DNA from: Amycolatopsis sp. 195334CR
Lineage (GTDB): Bacteria > Actinomycetota > Actinomycetes > Mycobacteriales > Pseudonocardiaceae
Direction: 5' to 3'
DNA length: 64,000 nt
NCBI RefSeq assembly: GCF_017309385.1
Contig: NZ_JAFJMJ010000004.1
Coordinates: 434,001 to 498,000, forward strand
In this document: positions 33,448-41,375 of the stretch, piece by piece
How the letters are laid out: every line of letters begins with the position of its first letter
Numbering within the stretch: the stretch's first letter is position 1
The notes under the pieces: generated by a model
The model's input: the letters and a program-made list of their open reading frames with translations, nothing else
What the model was told of the DNA's origin: nothing
Databases searched by the model: none
Translations under genes and position numbers: made by a program

Positions 33448-34995
33448 ATGCCCGCTCCCACCACGTTCAACGCCACGAACTACCTCCTGGACCGCAATCT
33501 GGCCGAGGGCCGCGGCGACCGGACCGCCGTGGTCTCCACCAGCCGGTCGCTGACCTACGCCGAACTGTTCGCCGAGGTGCGCCGGACCGCGGGCGCGCTG
33601 CGGGAGCTGGGGGTGCGCCCCGAGGAACGCGTGATGATGTGCCTCGGCGACGACCTCGAGCTGTTCGTCTCGATCCTGGCCACCATGCACCTCGGCGCGA
33701 TCGCGGTCCCCACCTCGACCATGCTGACCGAGCCCGAGCTCACCGACCTGGTGGTCGACTCGCGGGCGCGCGTCATGCTCACCGCGCCGACGTTCGAGGA
33801 GACCGCGGGCCGGGCCGCGCGGAATGCGCCGGACGTCCAGCACATCGTCGATGTCACCGCGGGTTTCCACGGCGACCCGGTCGACGAGCCGTACTCGACC
33901 TGGGCCGATTCGCCCGCGTTGTGGCTCTACACCTCCGGTACCACGGGCCGCCCCAAGGCCGCGATGCACCGGCACGCCGACATCCGCACGGTGGCGGAGA
34001 ACTACGGGCAGCGGGTGCTCGGCATCGGCCCCGGCGACCGGTGCCTGTCCGTGGCGAAGCTGTTCTTCGCCTATGGCATCGGGAACTCGATGTTCTTCCC
34101 GATGTCCGTGGGTGCCACCGCGATCCTGGACGAACGCCGCCCGAACCCGGCGCTGTTCGCCGAACGGGTCCGCGACGAGCGGGTCACGTTGTTCTTCGGC
34201 ACGCCCAGCTTCTGGGCGCCGCTGCTGGCCAGCGACGTGCCGGACGACGCGTTTTCCACCGTGCGCCAAGGGATCTCGGCGGGGGAGGCGCTGCCGTCGC
34301 GGCTGTACCACGGCGTGCTCGACCGCTTCGGCGTCGAAGTGCTCGACGGCATCGGCTCCACCGAGATGCTGCACATCTTCGTGTCGAACCGGCCGGGCCA
34401 GGTGCACCCCGGTTCCTCGGGCACGGTGGTGCCCGGCTACGACGTCGAGATCCGCGACGCTACCGGGGCACCCATCGAGGGCACCGGGATCGCCGGTGAG
34501 CTGTACGTGCGCGGTGACTCCGCGGCGATCGGGTACTGGTGCCGGGCGGAGACCACGCGCCGGGTGTTCCACGGCGAGTGGATGCAGACCGGCGACACCT
34601 ACGTCCGCAACTCCGACGGCTCGCTGAGCTGCCTCGGCCGGTTCAACGACATGCTCAAGGCGGGCGGCATCTGGGTCAGCCCCGCCGAGGTCGAGGACAG
34701 GCTGCTGGCGCACCCGTCGGTGGCCGAGGCGGCGGTGGTCGCCGCGCCGGACGCCGACGCGCTCGACAAGCCCGTGGCGTGTGTGGTGCCGGTGCCGGGG
34801 CACCAGGTCGACGGTGAGGAACTGATCAGCTGGTGCCGGGAGACGCTGGCCGCGTTCAAACGGCCGCGGGCGGTGGTCGAGGTGCCCGAGCTGCCGAAGA
34901 CCGCGACCGGGAAGATCCGGCGGAACGTGCTGCGGGAGATGGTCAGCACCTCGCTGCTCGGCGTTCCGGCGAAGGAGCCGGTGGATGCCGGGTGA
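33448..34995 (+). CDS. bclA: Benzoate-CoA ligase family protein
   Basis: Adenylate-forming enzyme of 515 residues that activates benzoate, or a close analogue, to its CoA ester. The N-terminal FNATNYLLDRNLAEGRGDRT is characteristic of benzoate-CoA ligases. Catalytic motifs: ATP loop LYTSGTTGRPKAAMH, LDGIGSTEMLHIF, and the C-terminal lysine in LPKTATGKIRRNVL. ATG 33448 is used; the GTG at 33445 is directly adjacent and in frame. It supplies BoxB with substrate, which makes the operon a benzoate-to-ring-cleavage unit. Confidence 0.92.
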   Translation: MPAPTTFNATNYLLDRNLAEGRGDRTAVVSTSRSLTYAELFAEVRRTAGALRELGVRPEERVMMCLGDDLELFVSILATMHLGAIAVPTSTMLTEPELTDLVVDSRARVMLTAPTFEETAGRAARNAPDVQHIVDVTAGFHGDPVDEPYSTWADSPALWLYTSGTTGRPKAAMHRHADIRTVAENYGQRVLGIGPGDRCLSVAKLFFAYGIGNSMFFPMSVGATAILDERRPNPALFAERVRDERVTLFFGTPSFWAPLLASDVPDDAFSTVRQGISAGEALPSRLYHGVLDRFGVEVLDGIGSTEMLHIFVSNRPGQVHPGSSGTVVPGYDVEIRDATGAPIEGTGIAGELYVRGDSAAIGYWCRAETTRRVFHGEWMQTGDTYVRNSDGSLSCLGRFNDMLKAGGIWVSPAEVEDRLLAHPSVAEAAVVAAPDADALDKPVACVVPVPGHQVDGEELISWCRETLAAFKRPRAVVEVPELPKTATGKIRRNVLREMVSTSLLGVPAKEPVDAG

Positions 34996-35836
34996 AGTGG
35001 TCGACGCGCACGTCCACGCGCCCAGGCTGAGCACGCTCAAACCGGCCTGGCTCGACTGGGCGGACGAGTTCTCCGGACCGCACGACTGGCGCGCCGCCTA
35101 CGACCGCGACGGTGTGGTGGTACCGGCGAAGCTCGACGCGCTGATGGCGGCCGAGGGCGTCGCCAGGGCGTTGCTGTTCGCCGAGTACAGCCCGCGCGCC
35201 ACCGGCATCCAGCCGATCGAGGACCTGCTGCCGATCGTCGAGCACAACCCGGAGCGCTTCCGCCTGGTGGCCAACGTGAACCCGCACCTGCACCACCCGG
35301 TCGAAACCGAGGTGGAGCGCCAGCTCGGATTCGGTGCGGTGGCGGTGAAACTGCACCCCGTGCACGGCTGCTTCCCCGGCGACCACCCGGAACTGCTCGC
35401 CGTGTACGCGTTGTGCGCCGAACGCGGTGTCCCGGTGATCGTCCACTCCGGAACGTCGAACTTTCCCGGTTCCCGCAGCAGTTTCGGTGATCCGGCGAGC
35501 TTCCTGGACGTGCTGGAGCAGTTCCCGTCGCTGCCGTTCGTCTTCGCGCACGGCGGTCGCGGCTGGTGGTACGACACCGCGGCCTTCCTCGCGCTGGCGA
35601 AGCCGAACGTCTGGCTCGACCTCGCCGGACTGCCGCCGCGCAAGCTGCCGGAGTACTACCAGCGCTTCGACCTGGACCGCCTGGCGAGCCGGTTCGTCTT
35701 CGGCACCGACTGGCCGGGCGTGCCGGGCACCCGCCGCAACGTCGAGGCACTCGGCTCACTGGGCTGGCCGGACGACGTCCTGCGCGACGTGCTCTACGGC
35801 AACGCGGCCAAACTCTTTCCCGGTCTGGGGGTTTAG
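34985..35836 (+). CDS. Amidohydrolase-2 family metal-dependent hydrolase/decarboxylase
   Basis: TIM-barrel protein of 283 residues. Metal ligands expected for the ACMSD/amidohydrolase-2 group are present: HxH in VVDAHVHAP, His in VIVHSGTSNF, His in VFAHGGRGW and Asp in VFGTDWPG. The gene overlaps the benzoate-CoA ligase gene by 11 nt and has AAGGAG upstream, so it belongs to the box operon. It may decarboxylate or hydrolyse an aromatic precursor feeding benzoate (inference); it is not part of the classical box pathway. It converges with and slightly overlaps the PaaX-like gene. Confidence 0.87.
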   Translation: MPGEVVDAHVHAPRLSTLKPAWLDWADEFSGPHDWRAAYDRDGVVVPAKLDALMAAEGVARALLFAEYSPRATGIQPIEDLLPIVEHNPERFRLVANVNPHLHHPVETEVERQLGFGAVAVKLHPVHGCFPGDHPELLAVYALCAERGVPVIVHSGTSNFPGSRSSFGDPASFLDVLEQFPSLPFVFAHGGRGWWYDTAAFLALAKPNVWLDLAGLPPRKLPEYYQRFDLDRLASRFVFGTDWPGVPGTRRNVEALGSLGWPDDVLRDVLYGNAAKLFPGLGV

Positions 35837-36669
35837 TCGCTGGTCAGCACGTCCCAGTGGGCTTGGGCGGCCGTGCGCCACTCGGCGTGCTTGCGGTGGA
35901 ACAACTCCGCCGCCTTGGTGCCGCTCCAGCCCCCGGGCAGCAGCCGTGCGGGCAGTTGCGGGTCCAGGAACGGGAACCGGCGCCATTCGTGGACGAGCCG
36001 GGTCTGCGCCGACAGCGCCTGCTCACCGGTTTCCGGTGCCAGCGCGTCGAATTCGTCGATGAAGGCCTCGTACTGCTCCTCCACCTCACGCAGGTTCCAC
36101 GACCGGGCAACCAGGGTCGCCTCCTCGCCGATCCCGCCGTACGAAGCGGTGAACGACATCGGCGAGCCCGCCCCGAGCTGGTCGAGAATGGTGCGTGCCT
36201 CGTCTTCCCTGGCCACGTGCGGGCTGACCCACACACCTGGCGACGGCGAACCGAACCCGGCCCAGGTGAGCTGCGTGCGCAGGCGGTGGCGAAGGTCACG
36301 CTGGGACTCCGGCACGGACACCAGCACCACCAGCCACCGGCCGTCCCAGCGCTGGCCGGCGTCGCCGAACTCGTAGATCCGCCGTGCCCCTTCGGTGAGC
36401 AGCTGCTCGCCGGGCCCGGTCAGCGACCACCGCACCCGCCGCCCCGCGCGCGCCGACTCCAGCCAGCCCTCACCCGCCGCGCGCGCCAGCGCCTGCCTGG
36501 CCGATTTCTCCTCGATCCCGAACAGGCCCAGCGCGTCCACCAGGGTGGCCGTCCACACCGGATTTTCCCGTGGCAGCACGTATTCCCCGAGCACGGTCAT
36601 CAGCAGTGACCGGGCGCTGGTGTGGCTGACTTCGCGGCGCCTGCTCACGGTCGGCCGAGTGGTGATCAC
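35833..36669 (-). CDS. PaaX-family transcriptional repressor
   Basis: Regulator of 278 residues: N-terminal winged helix (SARSLLMTVLGEYVLPRENP, GIEEKSARQALARAAGEGWL), a central PaaX domain (WDGRWLVVLVSVPESQRDLR, LTWAGFGSPSPGVWVSP) and the C-terminal helical domain (TRLVHEWRRFPFLDPQLPAR, LLPGGW). PaaX repressors respond to aryl-CoA such as phenylacetyl-CoA. Here the box operon ends convergently with it, and the divergent gene is an ATP-grasp ligase. A benzoyl-CoA-type effector is plausible, but its nearest visible operator is in its own promoter. Confidence 0.92.
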   Translation of the reverse strand: MITTRPTVSRRREVSHTSARSLLMTVLGEYVLPRENPVWTATLVDALGLFGIEEKSARQALARAAGEGWLESARAGRRVRWSLTGPGEQLLTEGARRIYEFGDAGQRWDGRWLVVLVSVPESQRDLRHRLRTQLTWAGFGSPSPGVWVSPHVAREDEARTILDQLGAGSPMSFTASYGGIGEEATLVARSWNLREVEEQYEAFIDEFDALAPETGEQALSAQTRLVHEWRRFPFLDPQLPARLLPGGWSGTKAAELFHRKHAEWRTAAQAHWDVLTSD

Positions 36670-36678
36670 CGATAAATG

Positions 36679-36713
36679 CTACAACAATGTTCACTACCTT
36701 GAGGTTGTTGTAG
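36679..36713. promoter_or_regulatory. Perfect 9-bp inverted repeat (candidate PaaX-like operator)
   Basis: CTACAACAA (36679-36687) and TTGTTGTAG (36705-36713) form a perfect dyad with a 17-nt spacer, immediately upstream of the PaaX-family gene and on the promoter side of the divergent ATP-grasp gene. It differs in sequence from the box-promoter palindrome, so one protein is unlikely to bind both with equal strength. Function inferred from position. Confidence 0.6.
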
Positions 36714-36803
36714 GAGTCGCGCGTCCAGTGCGCGGGCCCGTCCCGGGGTACGGTGGGCCCGCCAGGGAGTCGAAGCTGTATGCGCCGAAACGGAGGAGTG
36801 GTT

Positions 36804-38045
36804 ATGCCAGCGTCCGAACCGGCCACGAAGAACCCGGACAAAGGTTATCTGGCCCTGCTGGGCTGGAGTCTCAACGCGGTGGAGGCGCTCGACCGGTTCG
36901 ACCGCCGTTACGTCGTGGTCGCGCCGGACTGGGCCGAGAAGTACTGCGCCGAACACGACATCCCTTATCTGCCATGGAACTTCGAGCGGCTCAACGACCG
37001 GTCGATGGAGATCGCCGAGACGCTGCAACGGGAAGGCGTCGACGTGGCCATCCCGCTGTTCGAGGAAACCGTGGAGTGGGCCGGGGCGATCAACTCGGTG
37101 CTGCTGGACAACCCGCGCCTGTTCGGCCAGGCCATGCTGCTGCGGGACAAGTCGCTGATGAAACGCCGGGCGCAGCTCGGCGGCATCCGGGTCGGGATCT
37201 TCGAGGAGGCCCACGACCGCGACGACGTGATCCGCTTCCTCAAGCGCGTCAACCAGACGCTGCTCAAGCTCGACGGCGACCCGAACGACCCGATCCACCT
37301 CAAGGCCTTCGACAAGGCCGGCTGCCTCGGGCACCGCATCGTGCGCACCCCGGACGACGTCGACACCATCCCGGACGAGGAGTTCCCGGTGCTGATGGAG
37401 TCGCACCTCGACGGCTGGGAGTTCGCCGTCGAGGCGTGGGTGCACAACGGGAAGATCAAGTTCCTGAACATCTCCGAGTACGTCACGCTGGGTTACTCGG
37501 TGTTCGTGCCTGCCACCCCCGAGCTGGAGCGGTACCGGCCGCAGATCACCGCCCAGATCGAGAAGCTGATCAAGACCTTCGACATCGAGTTCGGCTTCGT
37601 GCACCCGGAGTACTTCGTCACCAGCGACGGCGAGATGTACTTCGGCGAGGTGGCCTACCGGCCGCCGGGGTTCAAGGTGTTCGAGCTGCTGGAGCGGGCC
37701 TACGGGTTCAACGCCTACCAGGGGCTGGCGCTGGCCTTCGACCCGAAGACCACCGAGGAGGAGATCGACGCGTTCTTCCCCCGCGAGGTCGAAGACGCCA
37801 CCGGGGTGGCCGGCTGCTTCGGCGTCTACCCGCGCCGCCGCGTGGTCAGCGAGCTGCGCATCCCGCCGGAGACCGAGGACGACGACTACTACGAGTCGCA
37901 CGACCTGTCCGCGCCGCTGGAGGAAACGGTGACCAAGCGGACCGCGTTCGGTACCCACTGGGGCCTGCTGTACTTCTTCGGCGATGATTCCTACCGGATG
38001 CGCGAGCTGCTGAAGGAACAGGAAGAGTACGACTTCTACGTCTGA
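36804..38045 (+). CDS. ATP-grasp family ligase
   Basis: Cytosolic protein of 413 residues with an ATP-grasp core at about 110-315. The N-terminal preATP-grasp domain is followed by LLRDKSLMKRRAQLGGIRVG, the nucleotide-binding FPVLMESHLDGWEFAVEAWV, and the metal-binding FGFVHPEYF ... MYFGEVAYRPPG (Glu at about 282). Such enzymes join a carboxylate to an amine or thiol through an acyl-phosphate. The classical glycine-rich loop is replaced by FDKAGCLGHRIVRT. The acidic C-terminus (EDDDYYESHD, EEYDFYV) is unusual. GGAGGAG precedes ATG 36804. The next gene, 42 nt downstream, encodes a possible cysteine peptidase-like partner. Confidence 0.82.
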   Translation: MPASEPATKNPDKGYLALLGWSLNAVEALDRFDRRYVVVAPDWAEKYCAEHDIPYLPWNFERLNDRSMEIAETLQREGVDVAIPLFEETVEWAGAINSVLLDNPRLFGQAMLLRDKSLMKRRAQLGGIRVGIFEEAHDRDDVIRFLKRVNQTLLKLDGDPNDPIHLKAFDKAGCLGHRIVRTPDDVDTIPDEEFPVLMESHLDGWEFAVEAWVHNGKIKFLNISEYVTLGYSVFVPATPELERYRPQITAQIEKLIKTFDIEFGFVHPEYFVTSDGEMYFGEVAYRPPGFKVFELLERAYGFNAYQGLALAFDPKTTEEEIDAFFPREVEDATGVAGCFGVYPRRRVVSELRIPPETEDDDYYESHDLSAPLEETVTKRTAFGTHWGLLYFFGDDSYRMRELLKEQEEYDFYV

Positions 38046-38087
38046 GGCGCCGCCGTCCGACGCGGAAGACCGACCAGAGGGAAGCCT

Positions 38088-40115
38088 GTGAAACCGACCG
38101 CCGACCGGCCACGCGCGGTCAGCACGCTGGACAAACGCGTGGCCTCGCTCGACGACGCCGTGCTCGCCATGGCGCAGACCCGCGACTTCGGCAAGCACAC
38201 GAAGCTGCGGCGGCTGCTGGAGGCGCTGCGGCGGGTGCTGGTGCAGCCGGGCGGGGCCGCGGCGGTGCAGGCCAGGGCCCGGGCGCTGGAGGAGGCCGGG
38301 CTCTTCCTCGGCACGGACTGGGCCAGCCCGGAGATCCTGATCCCGGCGCTGGTCGGGCCCGGCCTGCACGCCGGGGACGCGGACACCGTGGTGATGGAGG
38401 CGTGCAGCGAGCTGCGCACGCTGGCGGTGGCGCGCGGTGAGTACGCGCACCCGAGCATCTCGGCCGAGGACGCCCGCGAGTTCCTCACCCAGGTGCTGGC
38501 GATGAACCTGGAACTGCTGTTCACCCCGCCCACCGAGGCCGAGCGCGCCCAGCAGGGCCGCACCGCGCAGCTGATCAGGGACCTGTTCCGGCACCTCGCC
38601 GACGAGATCGGCTACGACAGCGTGCTGGACAAGCTGGTCGAGGAGATCTGGCGGATCCTGCGCCAGCGCCCGATCCAGGTCGACCAGGTGCAGTCGCTGA
38701 TCACCCGGATCGCGGTCTACCGCGGGGACCCGGACGTCGATCTCGGCAACTCCGCCGGTCAGGGCATCGACCGGCTGATCACCGCCCTGTTCGGCACCAC
38801 CGAGGCCTGCCGGGAGGACCCCGGCGTCGAGGTGTTCCGGTCACGGCTGCAGGCGATGGACAACGGCGACCTGCAGTACGAGGCCGCCGGGTTCGCCAGG
38901 GCGATGCACGACACCGGGCTGGTCTCGCCCTACCACGCCGAACTGCTGCGGTTCCTGAGGCACAAGAGCGACTACCTGCTCGGCGAGGCGCTGGGGCTGT
39001 CCGACACCGGCCGGAACTGCCTGCTGCGCTACAGCGAGCTGGTGCACCGGCTGATCGAGGACGCCGTGCACCCGCAGACCGCCCAGTGCATCTACGGGCT
39101 CGCGCTGCTGCTCGACCGCGGCATCCTCTACGAGGCCCCGGTGGTGCCCGCGCTGTGGCGCCAGCTGGCGCTGGAGCTGTCCGAGCACGCGCGCGAGCGC
39201 CTGACCACGGTGTTCGGCGACGAGCCCGGCCCGGAGGCGCGGCTGACCGCGGGCGTGCTGTCGATGCTGGGGCTGCCGCTGGGCGTCGGGCAGGGCGACA
39301 ACCCGACCTGCCAGTCCGCCCGCGCGCTGTCGATGTGGGCCTACAACGACCCGGACTACCTGCTGCAGATGGTGGTCTGGGCGGCCCGCGACGACGAGAT
39401 CATCATGCACTTCGAGGGCCAGCCGATCTCGTCGAAGGACAGCGAGTCCGGGGTGGCCAGCACGCTGCCGATGGACCTGGACCCGGTGTCCCTGCTGGTG
39501 GTGCCGCACCTGGACCGGATCTACGCGGAGATGGGGCGCCGGTGCGCCGGCCGGCCGGGCGATCCGCACCGCTGGGTCAACCCCGAGTTCCACGGCTGGT
39601 GGGCCGCGCGCGGGTTCCGGATCAACGTCGACGTGGAGACCGGCAACCTGATCGAGCTGGACACCTTCCTCCGGCAGTTCCACGCCAGCTACCACCCGGC
39701 CTACAACGGCGGGCAGCCGCTGATCCACCCGCAGCCGGCCGGGGTCGCGGTGACCGACAGCGCGGCCCGCTACGTCGGCTGGCACGCGATCACCATCCTG
39801 CGGGTCGCGGCCGACCCACAGGAGGTCATGCGGGTGTACTTCTACAACCCGAACAACGACAGCGGCCAGGACTGGGGCGACGGCGTGGTGGTCTCGACCG
39901 CGGGCAACGGGGAGCGCTTCGGCGAGGCCTCACTGCCGTTCGACCAGTTCGCCTCCCGGCTCTACATCTTCCACGCCGACCCGCTGGAGCACGGCGAGCC
40001 GGAGAAGGTGCCCGGTGCCGACGTGGAGCGGATCATCGACTTCATCGAGCGCAGCTGGGGCGCGGACCGGCTGCCGGGCGGCAGGCTGCAGGCGGCCAAG
40101 GATCCTCATGCGTGA
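38088..40115 (+). CDS. Large protein with possible Cys-His-Asn catalytic site, function unknown
   Basis: 675-residue soluble protein, no signal peptide, no family I can name. The N-terminal two thirds are helical. The C-terminal part (about 400-640) carries GVGQGDNPTCQSARALSMWA (Cys408), RYVGWHAITILRV (His566) and VYFYNPNNDSGQDWGDG (Asn587). Their order and spacing, with an aromatic-Asn-Pro after the His strand, are what papain-like, transglutaminase or C39-like folds show. It follows an ATP-grasp ligase, so it could be a transferase or peptidase acting with it (inference). The 3' end overlaps the convergent antiporter gene by 10 nt. The amplified CQSAR motif would be the first place to test. 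Confidence 0.75.
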   Translation: MKPTADRPRAVSTLDKRVASLDDAVLAMAQTRDFGKHTKLRRLLEALRRVLVQPGGAAAVQARARALEEAGLFLGTDWASPEILIPALVGPGLHAGDADTVVMEACSELRTLAVARGEYAHPSISAEDAREFLTQVLAMNLELLFTPPTEAERAQQGRTAQLIRDLFRHLADEIGYDSVLDKLVEEIWRILRQRPIQVDQVQSLITRIAVYRGDPDVDLGNSAGQGIDRLITALFGTTEACREDPGVEVFRSRLQAMDNGDLQYEAAGFARAMHDTGLVSPYHAELLRFLRHKSDYLLGEALGLSDTGRNCLLRYSELVHRLIEDAVHPQTAQCIYGLALLLDRGILYEAPVVPALWRQLALELSEHARERLTTVFGDEPGPEARLTAGVLSMLGLPLGVGQGDNPTCQSARALSMWAYNDPDYLLQMVVWAARDDEIIMHFEGQPISSKDSESGVASTLPMDLDPVSLLVVPHLDRIYAEMGRRCAGRPGDPHRWVNPEFHGWWAARGFRINVDVETGNLIELDTFLRQFHASYHPAYNGGQPLIHPQPAGVAVTDSAARYVGWHAITILRVAADPQEVMRVYFYNPNNDSGQDWGDGVVVSTAGNGERFGEASLPFDQFASRLYIFHADPLEHGEPEKVPGADVERIIDFIERSWGADRLPGGRLQAAKDPHA

Positions 40116-41359
40116 GCCTTCGCCTTCGCCCTGGTGGCCACCCGCCGGTCCAGCCGGTCCCACAGGGCCAGCACCGGCGTGGCCATCATCGTGGTCACGA
40201 TCGCGACCAGCACCAGCACGCTGAACAGCGCCGGGGTGACGATCCCGGCGGCCAGCCCGACGTTGATCGCGATCAGCTGCATCAGCCCGCGCGCGTTCAT
40301 CAGCGTGCCGACGCGCAGCGCCACGCCCTGGGGTTCCCCGGCGATCCTGGCCGCGGCCCAGCAGGCACCCAGCTTGCCGGCGATCGCGGTGGCCACCGCG
40401 GCGACGGCGAACAGCAGCAGCGCGGGGTCGACCAGCAGGCCGAAGTCGGTGTTGAGGCCCGAGTAGGTGAAGAACAGCGGCAGGAACACCGCGCCGACCG
40501 GGGCGATCCTGGCCACCACCCGGTCGACCTGGTCCGAGCGCGGGAACACCACGCCGAGGCTGAACGCGCCGAACACCGCGTAGAGCCCGATCACGTCGGT
40601 GTACCAGGCGGCGAGGAACAACACGATCACCAGCACCAGCATGAGGTGCTCGGCGGGCAGGCGGGCGGCCAGCGAGCGCGCCCGGTCGCTCGACCGCACG
40701 GCGACCACCAGCATCAGGACCAGGAGCGCGGTACCGCCCGCGGTCAGCGCGACCGGCCCGGCGCTCCCGGCGGCGATGCTGAGCACCCCGGCCAGCAGCA
40801 CCCAGGCCACCGCGTCGTCGAGCGCGCCGCAGGCCAGCGCGACCGCGCCGAAGCGGGTTTCGGTCAGCCCGCGTTCGGTGATGATCCGCGCCAGCATCGG
40901 GAAGGCGGTGATCGCCAGCGTCACGCCGACGAAGAGCATGGACACCACGAGCGAGACGCCGTCCGGGAAGAGGTCGACCCGCCCGTGCGCGAACCAGGTC
41001 AGCGCCGCGCCCAGCAGCAGCGGCACCACCACACCGGCGGTGGAGATCAGCGCGGCGGGCCGCGCCACCTGCCGGACGCGGTCGGCGCGGAACTCGTAGC
41101 CGGTCTGGAACATGAACACCACCAGGCCGATCTGGCCGACCACGTAGAGCACGGGCCGCAGCTCCTCGGGGAACAACGCGGCCTCCACCCCGGGCGCGAG
41201 CAGCCCGAGCACCGACGGCCCGAGCACCACCCCGGCCACCATCTCGCCGACCACCGGTGGCTGGCCGAGCGCCCGCAGCGCCCAGCCGACCAGCCGGCAG
41301 ACCAGCAGGATGACCACCACCGCCAGGAAGAAGGCAGGGGCCAGCAGCGTGTTGGACAT
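40106..41359 (-). CDS. CPA2-type cation/proton antiporter (Kef/NapA-like)
   Basis: Membrane protein of 417 residues with about 12-13 helices in the Na+/H+ exchanger fold: GQPPVVGEMVAGVVLGPSVL, FMFQTGYEF and the ion-site region ALACGALDDAVAWVLL with the paired aspartates of electrogenic exchangers. No regulatory RCK domain follows. It is the last gene of the minus-strand operon with P450, hydroxy-acid oxidase and flavoprotein, where it may serve as self-protection or efflux; antiporters of this type also occur in antibiotic clusters. An ATG start with AGGAC lies upstream. Confidence 0.9.
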   Translation of the reverse strand: MSNTLLAPAFFLAVVVILLVCRLVGWALRALGQPPVVGEMVAGVVLGPSVLGLLAPGVEAALFPEELRPVLYVVGQIGLVVFMFQTGYEFRADRVRQVARPAALISTAGVVVPLLLGAALTWFAHGRVDLFPDGVSLVVSMLFVGVTLAITAFPMLARIITERGLTETRFGAVALACGALDDAVAWVLLAGVLSIAAGSAGPVALTAGGTALLVLMLVVAVRSSDRARSLAARLPAEHLMLVLVIVLFLAAWYTDVIGLYAVFGAFSLGVVFPRSDQVDRVVARIAPVGAVFLPLFFTYSGLNTDFGLLVDPALLLFAVAAVATAIAGKLGACWAAARIAGEPQGVALRVGTLMNARGLMQLIAINVGLAAGIVTPALFSVLVLVAIVTTMMATPVLALWDRLDRRVATRAKAKAHA

Positions 41360-41375
41360 CTCCGGTCCTCCGTGC

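Noticed and set aside
35837..36609. Plus-strand frames antisense to the PaaX-like gene
   Set aside because: The PaaX reading frame has all family domains; the plus frames are shadows.
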